Assembly: GCA_027449125.1 (NCBI GenBank)
Contig: DAIDME010000092.1
Span: 1-63,758 of the forward strand
Source: Solirubrobacterales bacterium
Lineage (GTDB): Bacteria > Actinomycetota > Thermoleophilia > Solirubrobacterales > Solirubrobacteraceae
DNA: 63,758 bases
Direction of reading: 5' to 3'
Part shown: positions 17,507 to 26,637 of the stretch, piece by piece
Numbering within the stretch: position 1 is the stretch's first letter
Layout of the letters: every line of letters starts with the position of its first letter
Notes under the pieces: generated by a model
The model's database searches: none
What the model was told of the DNA's origin: nothing
Seen by the model: only the letters and a program-made list of their open reading frames with translations
Made by a program: the position numbers and the translations under genes

Positions 17507-18664
17507 TCAGGCCATCGGCAGCGACATGCCGACCGGCTTTGGCGGCAGCACAGTGAGAGTCGGCTGCGGCTCGGCCGCCATCGGCAACGAGACCGGGGCG
17601 GCCGGGGCCATCTCGATCAACCGCTGAGCGATCTGGGTGATGGCGCGTGAGGCCGCGTCGGCAGGCTCGGCCAGAACCACCGGCAGACCACCGTCCGACT
17701 GTTCGCGCAGCGCCATCGTGAGCGGCACCCGGCCGAGCAGCGGCACCCCGAGCTCCTCGGCCAGCAGCTGCCCGCCGCCTGTGCCGAAGATCGGGAAGCT
17801 CTCACCCGCAGGTGTGGTGAAGCCCGACATGTTCTCGATCACACCGCTGACCGCGAGCTTCAGCTTCTCGGCCATGTCGGCTGAGCGCTTGGCCACCTTC
17901 TGGGCCACGGCCTGCGGTGTGGTGACGAGCAGGAACTGCGCTTCCGGCAGCAGCTGGGCGAGCGTCATGGACACATCCCCGGTGCCGGGCGGCAGGTCGA
18001 TCAGCAGGTAGTCGAGCTCTCCCCACTCAACGTCCTCGATGAACTGCTGCAGAGCCTTGTGGAGCATCGGGCCGCGCCACACCACGGCCGCATCCTGGTC
18101 GATGAAGAAGCCGATCGAGACGACCTTCACGCCCTCCGCGCCGTCCAGCGGCAGGATCTTCCGGCTCGAGTTGACCTTCGCCCGCTCGCCGCTCAGACCG
18201 AACATGCGTGGCTGCGAGTAGCCCCAGACGTCGGCGTCCATGACGCCGACGCGCTTGCCGGCGGAAACCAGCGCCGCGGCGAGGTTGGCGGTCACGCTCG
18301 ACTTGCCGACGCCGCCCTTGCCGGAGCCCACGCAGACCACGTTTGCGACCTGGGCCAGCGCGCCCTCGGGCAGTGAACCACGGCCAAGCTTCTGGCTCAG
18401 GCCGCGCCGCTCGTCCTCGGAGAGGACATCGAAGCTGATGTTCACGCCGACCACGCCTTGGAGGCGCCGGACCGCGGCATCCACGGCGGTCTGGAAGTGG
18501 TCGCGGATCGGACAGCCAGGGGTCGTCAGCGACACCATCACATCCACCACACCGTTGGGGTGCACGTCGATCGAGCGCACCATCTCAAGCGTCACGATGT
18601 CCCGGCGCAGCTCGGGGTCGATGACCTCGCGCAGCGCCTCACTCACTTCTTCTCTTGTCGGCAT
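17507..18664 (-). CDS. mrp: Mrp/NBP35-family Fe-S carrier P-loop ATPase
   Basis: Iron-sulfur cluster carrier. An N-terminal MIP18/DUF59 domain (residues ~1-85: LREVIDPELRRDIVTLEMV, TTPGCPIRDHF) is followed by the ParA-like ATPase with deviant Walker A GSGKGGVGKSS, GVMDADVWGYSQPRMFG and LIDLPPGTGD. The CxxC motif that binds the cluster in many homologues is not visible: the expected region reads VIENMSGFTTPAGESFPIFG, without cysteines, as in some actinobacterial Mrp. ATG 18664 is chosen because of the -10 box at 18672-18677; ATG 18673 is possible. Confidence 0.9.
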   Translation of the reverse strand: MPTREEVSEALREVIDPELRRDIVTLEMVRSIDVHPNGVVDVMVSLTTPGCPIRDHFQTAVDAAVRRLQGVVGVNISFDVLSEDERRGLSQKLGRGSLPEGALAQVANVVCVGSGKGGVGKSSVTANLAAALVSAGKRVGVMDADVWGYSQPRMFGLSGERAKVNSSRKILPLDGAEGVKVVSIGFFIDQDAAVVWRGPMLHKALQQFIEDVEWGELDYLLIDLPPGTGDVSMTLAQLLPEAQFLLVTTPQAVAQKVAKRSADMAEKLKLAVSGVIENMSGFTTPAGESFPIFGTGGGQLLAEELGVPLLGRVPLTMALREQSDGGLPVVLAEPADAASRAITQIAQRLIEMAPAAPVSLPMAAEPQPTLTVLPPKPVGMSLPMA

Positions 18665-18671
18665 GGGTTCC

Positions 18672-18681
18672 ATGATAGGTT
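18672..18681. promoter_or_regulatory. Divergent overlapping -10 boxes for two leaderless genes
   Basis: Minus strand: TATCAT (18677-18672), 7 bases before mrp ATG 18664. Plus strand: TAGGTT (18676-18681), 8 bases before ATG 18690. Both fit TAnnnT, and they overlap by two base pairs. Only 25 bases separate the two start codons, so both transcripts must be leaderless or nearly so, and the two polymerases should exclude each other. Confidence 0.55.
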
Positions 18682-18689
18682 CCCGCCAC

Positions 18690-19871
18690 ATGTCGATCGA
18701 GATCGCCGCCCTCCGGGGCCGCTCCGACCTCCGCGAGTTCGTCGCGCTGCCCTTCCGATTGCACGCCGGCACGCCCTGGATTCCGCCCCTGAAGCTGGAG
18801 CGCTACGCCTTCATGACGAGGCCGCTGAACCCGTTCTTCAAGCACGGTGAAGCGGAGTTCTTCCTGGCTCGCCGCGACGGTCGCGTCGTCGGACGGATCA
18901 GCGCGCAGTACGACCGCAACTTCAACGCCTTCCATCAGAACCGTTGGGGCTTCTTCGGCATGCTCGAGTTCGAGGACGATCAGGAGGTTCTGGATGCGCT
19001 GCTGGGCGCCGCCGAGGACTGGCTGCGGCTCCACGGCCGCGATCGCATGATCGGACCCTACGACCTCACGATCAACGAGGAGTGCGGCGTCCTGATCGAC
19101 GGGTTCGAGCTGGAGCCGATGATCCATCAACCCTGGCATCCGCGCTACTACGGTGAGCGCGTTGAGACGGCTGGCCTGGTCAAGGCGATGGACGTGCTGC
19201 ACTGGAACCTGCGTCTGGATGACCGGGATACGCGCATGCTCAAGAGCCTGCCGCGCTTTGCCCAGCGCGCGCGCGAGCGCCACGGGATCCGCATCCGCAA
19301 GATGTCGTTCTGGGGGCTCGGGAGGGAGCTGGAGGAGTTTCAGAAGGTTTACAACGCCGCCTGGTCGCACAACTGGTCATTCCAGCCGCTGGATGAGCAC
19401 GACATCGCCGACATGGCGATGCTCTACCGGCTCGTGTTCGACAAGCGCTGGTTCATGCTCGCCGAGAACGACGAGGGCGTTGTCGCCGCTGCGATCACGA
19501 TCCCCGACATCAACCAGGTGCTCAAGAAGATGAACGGCAGGCTGCTGCCGCTCGGCTGGCTCTACTACTTGAATCGCAAGCGCATCGTCGACCGCTGCCG
19601 GGTTGGCTTCCTCGGTGTGCTGCCCGAATACGAGCACACCGGTGTGGCGGCGCAGCTCTACCTGGAGAACTTCGACATGGCGGCCGAGTCCCGGATCAAG
19701 TGGGGCGAGCCCGGCTGGATCCTCGAAACCAACCACAGCATGAACCGCGGCCTGGAGGCGATGGGCGGCCGTGTGGTCAAGCGCATGCGCATCTACGAGC
19801 GGCTGCTGGAGGATGGCGCCAGGCCGGCCGCGCCGCCGCCCGACGTCAGGCGCTACGGGCCGGCCGGGTAG
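18690..19871 (+). CDS. GNAT-like N-acetyltransferase family protein
   Basis: 393 residues from ATG 18690. The layout resembles large GNAT-fold proteins often annotated as hypothetical acyltransferases: an early PWIPPLKLER segment, a core with NRWGFFGMLEFEDDQEVLDA and DRMIGPYDLTINEECGVLID, and a late GNAT-like acetyl-CoA region (RVGFLGVLPEYEHTGVAAQL). The end LETNHSMNRGLEAMGGRVVK is also characteristic. I cannot name the substrate. It is divergent from mrp with a shared 25-base promoter region and is followed by a convergent HDOD-GGDEF gene. Confidence 0.65.
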   Translation: MSIEIAALRGRSDLREFVALPFRLHAGTPWIPPLKLERYAFMTRPLNPFFKHGEAEFFLARRDGRVVGRISAQYDRNFNAFHQNRWGFFGMLEFEDDQEVLDALLGAAEDWLRLHGRDRMIGPYDLTINEECGVLIDGFELEPMIHQPWHPRYYGERVETAGLVKAMDVLHWNLRLDDRDTRMLKSLPRFAQRARERHGIRIRKMSFWGLGRELEEFQKVYNAAWSHNWSFQPLDEHDIADMAMLYRLVFDKRWFMLAENDEGVVAAAITIPDINQVLKKMNGRLLPLGWLYYLNRKRIVDRCRVGFLGVLPEYEHTGVAAQLYLENFDMAAESRIKWGEPGWILETNHSMNRGLEAMGGRVVKRMRIYERLLEDGARPAAPPPDVRRYGPAG

Positions 19872-19929
19872 CACGAGCGTCAGGCGCTAGGCGAGCGTCG
19901 TGAGCCCGTGCAGCGGCGGCGCGCTTCGC

Positions 19930-21291
19930 TCAGGCGGCCGCTGCCTGCGCCTCCGGTGAGAGGCAAGCGCGGCCGCGCCCGGCCGCCTTGGCGCCGTAGA
20001 GGGCACGGTCAGCCGCCTCAAGGGCCTCGGTTATGTCGTCGGTCCTGGGCGCCACACCGACCGACACGCCAACTTTCGGCGACTCGTTGGGGTCGAAGGC
20101 GACCCGCACCTCGGCGATGATGCGCTCGCCCACCTCGAGCGGTGTCTCGCTCTGAACCCAGAGCGCGAACTCATCGCCCCCGATCCGCCCGGCAAGTCCG
20201 TGGCGGGCGAGTACCCGCGCGACCTCCATCAGCACCATGTCTCCGGTCGAGTGGCCGTGCGTATCGTTGATCTGCTTGAAGTGGTCGAGGTCGCAGAGCA
20301 GCACGTGGCCAACGGCGCCGTGCTGAATCGCCTGCCGCACGGTCGTCATCCAGTGGCGGCGGTTCGCCAGCCCGGTCAGCTCGTCTGTCTGCGCCATGCG
20401 CTCGAGCTCCGACACCCGTTCGCCGACGCTACCCGGCGTGACGGGCGCCTGGCCGGAACCGGCAGCGGTCGCCAGTTCGTCCAGCGCCTCGGTTCCGAGC
20501 CCCAGTTTGGCGAGCGTCTCGCCCAGCAGCGCGTCGTCCACGGACTCGCCGCCGAGCAGGCCGACCACGGCGTTTGCAAGCTGGACACACGCGAACTCCG
20601 CGTCTGGTGCCGCGCAACCGCGTCTGCCGCCGTGGTGCCAGGCGATCGCGGCGGCGAGCTGGTCATCCAGTCCGGATTCCTCGGCCAGCAGTGCGCCCAG
20701 GTACGCGTGGTCAATCCCGAAGCGCTCCCACTCCGCGCGAGACCGGTCAGCCCCCGATGCGTGCTCGGCGGCCATCTGATCCATCCTGCTCTCGCCGAAG
20801 GCAAGCGGCATGACCAGCTTGCCGCAGTCGTGCAGCAGCCCGGCCAGGTGCGGTAGCTCTGGCGGCAGCGAGACCATGGCGGCCGCGGCGGCGGCGACTC
20901 TGGCGACCGCCACGGCGTGCAGGTGCATCTGGCCCCGTGAGGCCCTGCCGTTTCCGGGTGCGGACTCGAAGAACCTGAACGTGACCGCCTCCAGGCACAG
21001 CTGGCGCGTTGCCCGGCGACCGATCATCACCACCGCCTGGCGGATCGTCTTGGCGGGGATCGGTCGGCCCGCATGGGCCGAGTTGGCGTACCTCAGGACG
21101 TTGACCGCTATCGCTGGGTCGGACTCGAGCGCGCTGACGAGCTTGCCGAGCTCACACTGCTCGTCCTCGGTGAGCGCGAGCACACGCTGGACCGTCTTGT
21201 CCAACACCGGGAGGCGACCGCAACGCCTTACGGCGTCCGTGGTCAAAGCGGTGAGCTCAGGGTCGAGCGCGAGTCTCCAGGTGGCCTCCAC
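19930..21291 (-). CDS. HDOD-GGDEF protein (probable diguanylate cyclase)
   Basis: 453 residues. An N-terminal HDOD domain (about 20-225) has LPVLDKTVQRVLAL, LVSALESDPAIAVNVLRYAN and an HD pair in LLHDCGKLV. A C-terminal GGDEF domain (about 295-450) has DELTGLANRRHW, LLCDLDHFKQINDTHGHSTG and RIGGDEFALW at 369-378, so the active-site signature for making cyclic di-GMP is intact. The inhibitory RxxD I-site that normally precedes GGDEF is absent. No membrane segment is seen. A ~200-base structured leader precedes the gene. The likely role is a cytoplasmic signal-responsive cyclase. Confidence 0.9.
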   Translation of the reverse strand: MEATWRLALDPELTALTTDAVRRCGRLPVLDKTVQRVLALTEDEQCELGKLVSALESDPAIAVNVLRYANSAHAGRPIPAKTIRQAVVMIGRRATRQLCLEAVTFRFFESAPGNGRASRGQMHLHAVAVARVAAAAAAMVSLPPELPHLAGLLHDCGKLVMPLAFGESRMDQMAAEHASGADRSRAEWERFGIDHAYLGALLAEESGLDDQLAAAIAWHHGGRRGCAAPDAEFACVQLANAVVGLLGGESVDDALLGETLAKLGLGTEALDELATAAGSGQAPVTPGSVGERVSELERMAQTDELTGLANRRHWMTTVRQAIQHGAVGHVLLCDLDHFKQINDTHGHSTGDMVLMEVARVLARHGLAGRIGGDEFALWVQSETPLEVGERIIAEVRVAFDPNESPKVGVSVGVAPRTDDITEALEAADRALYGAKAAGRGRACLSPEAQAAAA

Positions 21292-21490
21292 AGTCGGCGT
21301 ATCGGCAGAACGCAGAGGGCGGTTGAGTCGTCAGCCGAACCGCTTCAGAAAGACCGACGGGGTGCCCCTGAGGGCACCCCGGCGGTTGAGGGAGGAGAGG
21401 GTACTGCATTCGCCGGCGAGGATATGAGGCCGGCGAATCTCTCCCAACCGGGCACTCTCCTGAGCTGCGCGGCGGGGGAAGCTGTCGTGG
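21292..21490 (-). ncRNA. Structured 5' leader of the HDOD-GGDEF gene (candidate cis-regulatory RNA)
   Basis: On the minus strand, between a TATACT box and the start codon, two strong stems occur. The first is ATTCGCCGGC / GCCGGCGAAT (21438-21429 with 21417-21408, loop of 11). It is nested inside a weaker outer pairing of GGTTGGGAGAG with CTCTCC...CAACC. The second is CGGGGTGCCC / GGGCACCCCG (21381-21358, loop of 4), followed by TCGGTCTTTC. The layout, an aptamer-like multistem then a terminator-like stem, suggests attenuation or a riboswitch. I could not match it to GEMM, ydaO, glycine, TPP or cobalamin consensus sequences. Confidence 0.4.
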
Positions 21491-21495
21491 ACCAG

Positions 21496-21501
21496 AGTAT
21501 A
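21496..21501 (-). promoter_or_regulatory. -10 box of the HDOD-GGDEF gene
   Basis: TATACT on the minus strand, a near-consensus hexamer, gives a leader of about 198 bases. No clear -35 hexamer is found at the expected distance. Confidence 0.5.
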
Positions 21502-21579
21502 GCGCGCACACTTCCGCTTACGGCTGATCGGTTTCAGGCGGACTACCGTCGGAATCCGTCAAAAGCCTAGCGTGGCGCT

Positions 21580-21611
21580 GCGGTGAGCGGGCGCCGCGGT
21601 GAGCGGGCGCC
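21580..21611 (+). repeat. 16-bp tandem duplication
   Basis: GCGGTGAGCGGGCGCC occurs twice in a row (21580-21595 and 21596-21611) in the gap before the protease gene end. No function is apparent. Confidence 0.85.
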
Positions 21612-21643
21612 GTGCGCATTGGCCCCAGCCCTCACGCGGCGGC

Positions 21644-22687
21644 TCACATCCGGCGCCTGAGCCACGCCCCCGGGTCGTTGACCTCGGACAGCGAAGGCAG
21701 CGCCTGCGCGGAGGAGAAAAGCTCGCGCAGCGCCTCCTGACCGCCCTGTCGGACTATCTCGTCGCAGAAGATCTTGCCCTGCCGGTACTGCTCGAGCTTC
21801 AGCTCGAGCCCCAGCAGGCGGCTCAGCAGACGGCTGAGCGGGGGCTGGCTCTGCCGGCGCTCGTCGAGCCCTCGCCGCAACTGCGGCAGCGACGGTAGCA
21901 ACTCCGGCGCGACGGCATCCATCACGTGCTCGGCGTGGCCCTCGATCACGGCCATCACCGCCTGCGCCCGATCCATGGCCGCGCGCTCGGAGTCCGAGGC
22001 GACCATGCCGATCAGGTCTGCGCGCAGCGCCGCGCGGCCGACCCGGCGTACCGTCGCCGCCTTTGGCAGGCGCAGCTCACGACGCCTGATCATCCGCTCC
22101 TCGGCGCCCGCAAGCAGCTCGCGCACGAGCCCTGCGAGATGGTCCTGCAGCCAGGGCACGCCGCCGAACTGCACGGCGTGCGTCGCCTCGTGCAGGGCCA
22201 CCCAGGTGACGAACTCGTGCGCGTCGGCGTCCAGCCGCCTGACAGCCTCGGCGAGGTTCGCCGTCACGAACAGCAGTCGCGGTCTGTGGTCGTCCGCACG
22301 CTCGGGCAGCAGCACGACCTCGTACTGGCCCATGACCCGCTTGCCCAGGTAGCCGACCAGCAAGCCCACCTCGCTCGACCCGGCGGCGCCGAGCCACAGC
22401 TGGGCCGCGGGCTTGACTCGACCCAGTCGATCGGCGGCACGCTCGAGCATCGGTTCCAGCAGCGCCCGCGTGGAACTCAAGTTTGCCGCCACCCACTCGC
22501 GGCGGCCGATCGCCTCCGGCGGGGGCAGCGGCGCGGCTGGCTGAAGGCCCGTGTAGGCGATCACCCGTGCGCCGGCGTCGGCGACGATCGGCTCGAGCTC
22601 CAGCGCCGGCAGGCGCGCCTCACCCTCGCCGGCGACCCGCCCGGCGATCCACTCCGCGAGTATCCAGTCGATCACCGGCGCGGGCAC
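21644..22687 (-). CDS. Zinc-dependent metalloprotease of the DUF2342 / F420-associated family
   Basis: 347 residues from GTG 22687 (VPAPVIDWILAEW), the usual start for this actinobacterial family (TIGR03624/TIGR03883 type). The HExxH zinc motif is His166-Glu-Ala-Thr-His170 in WVALHEATHAVQF; the upstream block YEVVLLPE is also typical. The family is annotated as coenzyme F420 biosynthesis-associated from co-occurrence only, and its substrate is unknown. The start overlaps the end of the upstream phosphatase gene by 16 bases, so the two are probably an operon. Confidence 0.85.
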   Translation of the reverse strand: MPAPVIDWILAEWIAGRVAGEGEARLPALELEPIVADAGARVIAYTGLQPAAPLPPPEAIGRREWVAANLSSTRALLEPMLERAADRLGRVKPAAQLWLGAAGSSEVGLLVGYLGKRVMGQYEVVLLPERADDHRPRLLFVTANLAEAVRRLDADAHEFVTWVALHEATHAVQFGGVPWLQDHLAGLVRELLAGAEERMIRRRELRLPKAATVRRVGRAALRADLIGMVASDSERAAMDRAQAVMAVIEGHAEHVMDAVAPELLPSLPQLRRGLDERRQSQPPLSRLLSRLLGLELKLEQYRQGKIFCDEIVRQGGQEALRELFSSAQALPSLSEVNDPGAWLRRRM

Positions 22688-23523
22688 AGCCCCTCCAACT
22701 CCCCCAGCGTACGTGCGCTGCGCGCCGCGACCACGGGCGCGTGCGCGATCAGGTCGAGCGGCGCCGCGAGCGGCTCCCCACAGCCGGGGAAGCTGACCAG
22801 CCCGCCCGCCTCCCGCACGATCAGCTGCCCGGCGGCCGCGTCGACCGAGCGGCACGCGCGCAGTGACACCAATCCGTCAAGGCGCGCGGCGGCTACCTGG
22901 CAGAGCGCCGGAGCGATCGCCCCCAGCGCGCGCAGCCGGTGCGCGCTCGAGGCCAGCTGATCAACGGAGCCGACCAGCCAGCGAGGGTCGGCCGACTCAA
23001 TGCCGAGCAGCTCGACGCGGCCGTCGGGCGTGCGGCGCTCACCCGACCCCGGCTCGAGCAGCATGTCGTTCAGGTAGGCGCCCCGGCCCCGCGCCGCCCA
23101 CCACTCCTCGCCGCTGCCGAAATCGTGCACGTAACCGAAGCCGACGTCCGCCATGCTCTCACCCGTCGCGACCGCGAGTGACAGCGCATGCGGCGCGAGC
23201 CCGCGCTTGGCGTTCAGCGAGCCGTCGATCGGGTCGATCACGACCACCGGTTCGCGGGCGCCGAAGCCCACCTCGCCCCGCTCCTCGGAGACCGTGCGGA
23301 AGCGCGCGCCGCGCGCGTGCAGACGGTCGAGTTCGTCGAACACGATCGCCTCGGCTTCGGCGTCTATCACCAGCGTGCGGTCCCCACCGCCGCCCGTGGT
23401 GCCGGTCTCGAGCGCGCGCTGCGCGGTGCTCGTCTGCGCGGCCAGCATGGCGGCGATCCGCTCGGCGGCTCGCCTGCAGAGCTCGAGCCAGGCGGCCGGA
23501 GATGTGCCCGCAGGGTCACTCAT
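22672..23523 (-). CDS. Inositol monophosphatase-family phosphatase
   Basis: 283 residues. Metal-binding motifs of the Li-sensitive Mg-dependent phosphatase fold are visible: Glu-Glu in TVSEERGEV, Asp97 and Asp100 in VVIDPIDGS, and the C-terminal Asp in CRSVDAAAGQLIV. The second motif is DGSLNAK rather than DGTxNF, a divergence seen in archaeal-like and actinobacterial members, so the substrate could be a sugar phosphate, fructose-1,6-bisphosphate or NADP. It lies upstream of and overlaps the protease gene, and is divergent from the helicase gene with a 9-base gap between starts. Confidence 0.85.
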   Translation of the reverse strand: MSDPAGTSPAAWLELCRRAAERIAAMLAAQTSTAQRALETGTTGGGGDRTLVIDAEAEAIVFDELDRLHARGARFRTVSEERGEVGFGAREPVVVIDPIDGSLNAKRGLAPHALSLAVATGESMADVGFGYVHDFGSGEEWWAARGRGAYLNDMLLEPGSGERRTPDGRVELLGIESADPRWLVGSVDQLASSAHRLRALGAIAPALCQVAAARLDGLVSLRACRSVDAAAGQLIVREAGGLVSFPGCGEPLAAPLDLIAHAPVVAARSARTLGELEGLCPRR

Positions 23524-23532
23524 CGTCAGCCT

Positions 23533-26500
23533 ATGCTGTCAGACCGGGTGAGTGAGCCAGTTCCAACCGCCACACAGGCGGCCGAGATCGTCGGCTACAG
23601 CGGCGGCTCGCTGCTCATTCGCGGGCCGGCTGGCAGCGGCAAGACGCGCCTGATCATCGACCGCTTCGCCTGGCTGGTGCAGCAGGGCGCGGCGCCCGAA
23701 CGTCTGGCGGTACTGGTGCCCAGCGCGGCGCGCGCCGGCGCGCTCCGCGGCGCGCTCGAGCAGCGACTGGACGGTGGGTACAGCGAGCTGTTGGTGCTCA
23801 CGGCCCCGCAGCTGGCGGCGGCCGTGCTGCGTCGCCACCCCGGCGGCTGGCACGAGCGCCCGGAGATCACCCTCAGCCAAGGCGATCGGCTGGCGATGCT
23901 CGCCGAGCGCATCGACGAGCTGCCACTTCAGCACCACGACTTTGGCGGCAACTCGGGCGTGCTGCTCGCCAGCCTCGTGCGGCGGATCGACCGGCTCAAG
24001 GCGGAGCTGGTCGACAGCGGCCGGTTCAGCGAGTGGGCGCGGCAGGTCGGAGGGCCGCGCGAGCGCGAGTTCGCTGAGATCTTCGCCGCGCACGAGCGCA
24101 TGGTGCGCGAGACCGGTGGCTGCGACGACAACGACCTGATTAGGCTGGCCACTCGTCTGGCAGAGGACCAGGCCCCGGAGCGGTCGCCTTTCGCGGCGCT
24201 GCTGATCGACGACGCCCAGGAGCTTGACCTCGCCGCCGCCACGCTCGCCCGAGCGCTCGCGCCGGAGGCGCTGACGGTCGCGGGCGATCCGATGGCGGGG
24301 GCGCTGCGCTTCCGCGGCGCCGGCGCGCAGCGGCTCGAGTGGTTCCAGCAGGCGGATATGCGCGTGGTGACGCTCGCCGGCTCGCGGCGCTGCCCGCCGC
24401 CGATAATGGCCGCAGCCCGCGCGGTGGCCGTCGGCGCCGTGGTGGCCGGTGAGGACCAGCAAGCCGCTGAGGCCGTCTCTTTCTGGCGCTGCGCCAGCGA
24501 TCGCGCGCAGGCTCAGGGGGTGGCAGCCGACATCGAGCGCCTGATCGTGCGCGACCGGGTGGCCCCAGGCGCGATCGTCGTCCTGGTCGCTGACCTGAGT
24601 GGCGAGGGCGTCGCCGTGGCGGCGGCCCTGGAGGAGCGCGCGGTGCCGCAGCAGCTGGTCGGCGAAGTGGGTCTCTTCCAGCGCGCCGAGGTCCGCGACC
24701 TGCTGGCCTGGCTGCGGCTGCTGGCCGACCCCGGTGACGCGCCGGCGGTAGTCAGGGCGCTGGCGCGGGCGCCGATCGAGCTGCGCTCAGCCGACATCGC
24801 CCGTTGCACTCAGATAGCCCGGCGGCGCAAGCTCGACATGGTGGCCGCACTGACCGCGGCGATCGAGTCGCCGCAGGTGCCGCCCGAGGCGCGCGAGCGC
24901 ATCCGCCTGTTCCTGAAGCTCTACCGTGCCGGTGCGGCCCATATCGACACGATGCGGCCCGATCTCTACGTGCACCGCCTGGTCGACCGCCTCGGCCTGC
25001 GCCGCCAGCACCTGTTCGCCGCGCAGGCCGACGTGGTGGCACGGCTGCGGGCGCTGGCGCGCTTCGGCGAGCTGGCCGCGGCCCACGTCGCACGCAGCCC
25101 GCAGGCGACGGCGCGGGACTTTGCCCGATCGGTCGCCACCCTGGCCGAGTGGGGGTTCGGCGAGCGCGACGAGCCGCTGCTCGCGGGCGCCGGAGTGGTG
25201 CAGGTGCTGGAGATCGGGCAGGCCGGCGGGCTGGAGGCAGACCACGTGTACGTGCTCGGGCTGGCCGGCACGCTCGCACACGCCCCGTGGCTGCATAGCG
25301 AGCCGGTCCCCGACCAGCTGCTCGCAGAGCCACTGCCCGCCGACGACGACGCCGGTCGCCGTACGCGCCTGCGCCAGCGGCTCTACCTGGCGATCAGCCG
25401 TGCCCGGCGAAGTGTGGTGTTGGCCCACGCCGCAGCCGGCGCCGCCGGGGCCCCGGCGCTTGCGGAGATCGAGTGTGCCCGCCGGTCGCTGGGGGCGGAG
25501 TGGAGCGAGATCGCAGAGGAGCAATCCGGGCCGGCGGACACGCTGCAGGCGACCTACCGGCTGCTGCGTGACGAGCTGATGGAGGACACCGCCAGGGCCG
25601 CGGCTAGGCTCGCCGAGCTGCGCTTGGACACCGACCTCGACGTCTCGCACGCGGTGGTCCGTTACCTAGAGCTGCTCAAGGTGGCGGCGCTTTTGGCGCG
25701 GGCCGAGGGCGACCCCGACCACGGCCTGGCTGAGGCGCTGCGTGACATCAACGCCCGCATCGAGCAGGCGGTGACCGCCGAGGAGCGGGAGATCTTCGCC
25801 AGCTCGCCGATCGACGAGTACCTGCTTGACGGCGAGCGCGACGTGCGCCGCCGGGCCCGTGCGCTGGCGGCTCGCGAGGAGCCGTCGCTCGCGCGCTTTC
25901 TGCCGCTCAGCGGCGATGGCGTAATGCTCTCCGCGACCGACATCGACACCTACCGCGCGTGCCCGCTGCGCTACAAGTTCGCGCGTGTCTTCCGGATCCC
26001 GCGGGAGCCGTCGCTGCACCAGCGCTTCGGCATCACCGTCCATCAGGTCCTTGAGCGCTTCCATGCGCACGGCACCGAGCAGCTCGGCCCGCTGGCCGAG
26101 CTGCACACGCTCCTTGACCGCGCCTGGCAGCGGGGCGGCTTCGGCGATTCCGGGGAGGAGCGGCAGCTCTACGCGAAGGCGGTGGCGGCGCTGGCCCGCT
26201 ACCACGAGCGCGCGAGCTCGGATCCCGGGCACCCGGTGTGGTTCGAGCGCCAGTTCAGCTTCAGGCTGGGAGAGCACCTGGTCCGCGGCCGGGTTGACCG
26301 TGTCAACCGCCTGGACTCAGGCGAGTACGAGCTGGTCGACTACAAGACCGGGCGGCCGCGCAGCGCCGAGCAGCTCGCCGGTGATGTGCAGCTCTCGCTG
26401 TATGCGCTGGCGGCGCGCGAGGCGTGGGGGCTGCAGGAGACGCGTGGGGTCTACCACTATCTGCTGGATGACGAGCGGGTCGCGGTTGCCGCCGGCCCGG

Positions 26501-26637
26501 GGCGTGTGGAGTGGGTGCGCGGCGTCGCGCTCGAGGTGGCTGCCGGGATCATGGCGCAGGAGTTCGAGCCGGCGCCTTCGGCGCGGGTGTGCCGGCTCTG
26601 TGACTACCGGCTCGCGTGTCCAGCTGCGGAGCGGTGA
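23533..26637 (+). CDS. UvrD/Rep-type helicase fused to a RecB-like Fe-S nuclease
   Basis: About 1034 residues. The superfamily 1 helicase begins with Walker A GPAGSGKT (residues 31-38) and has Walker B-like LLIDDAQELD and the motif VYVLGLAGTLAHAPWL. The C-terminal ~250 residues form a PD-(D/E)xK nuclease with ELVDYKTGRPR. Four cysteines are placed as in the AddB/RecB Fe-S cage: Cys in YRACPLRYKF, then three in CRLCDYRLACP. This is the AdnB/AddB plan of DNA end-processing helicase-nucleases for recombination. The start may be ATG 23533 or GTG 23548; TATGCT at 23532-23537 could be the -10, which would favour 23548. Confidence 0.88.
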   Translation: MLSDRVSEPVPTATQAAEIVGYSGGSLLIRGPAGSGKTRLIIDRFAWLVQQGAAPERLAVLVPSAARAGALRGALEQRLDGGYSELLVLTAPQLAAAVLRRHPGGWHERPEITLSQGDRLAMLAERIDELPLQHHDFGGNSGVLLASLVRRIDRLKAELVDSGRFSEWARQVGGPREREFAEIFAAHERMVRETGGCDDNDLIRLATRLAEDQAPERSPFAALLIDDAQELDLAAATLARALAPEALTVAGDPMAGALRFRGAGAQRLEWFQQADMRVVTLAGSRRCPPPIMAAARAVAVGAVVAGEDQQAAEAVSFWRCASDRAQAQGVAADIERLIVRDRVAPGAIVVLVADLSGEGVAVAAALEERAVPQQLVGEVGLFQRAEVRDLLAWLRLLADPGDAPAVVRALARAPIELRSADIARCTQIARRRKLDMVAALTAAIESPQVPPEARERIRLFLKLYRAGAAHIDTMRPDLYVHRLVDRLGLRRQHLFAAQADVVARLRALARFGELAAAHVARSPQATARDFARSVATLAEWGFGERDEPLLAGAGVVQVLEIGQAGGLEADHVYVLGLAGTLAHAPWLHSEPVPDQLLAEPLPADDDAGRRTRLRQRLYLAISRARRSVVLAHAAAGAAGAPALAEIECARRSLGAEWSEIAEEQSGPADTLQATYRLLRDELMEDTARAAARLAELRLDTDLDVSHAVVRYLELLKVAALLARAEGDPDHGLAEALRDINARIEQAVTAEEREIFASSPIDEYLLDGERDVRRRARALAAREEPSLARFLPLSGDGVMLSATDIDTYRACPLRYKFARVFRIPREPSLHQRFGITVHQVLERFHAHGTEQLGPLAELHTLLDRAWQRGGFGDSGEERQLYAKAVAALARYHERASSDPGHPVWFERQFSFRLGEHLVRGRVDRVNRLDSGEYELVDYKTGRPRSAEQLAGDVQLSLYALAAREAWGLQETRGVYHYLLDDERVAVAAGPGRVEWVRGVALEVAAGIMAQEFEPAPSARVCRLCDYRLACPAAER

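Noticed and set aside
21292-21490. Known riboswitch class (GEMM c-di-GMP, ydaO c-di-AMP, glycine) in the HDOD-GGDEF leader
   Set aside because: The conserved core sequences of those aptamers are not recognisable on either strand, so I left it as an unnamed structured leader.
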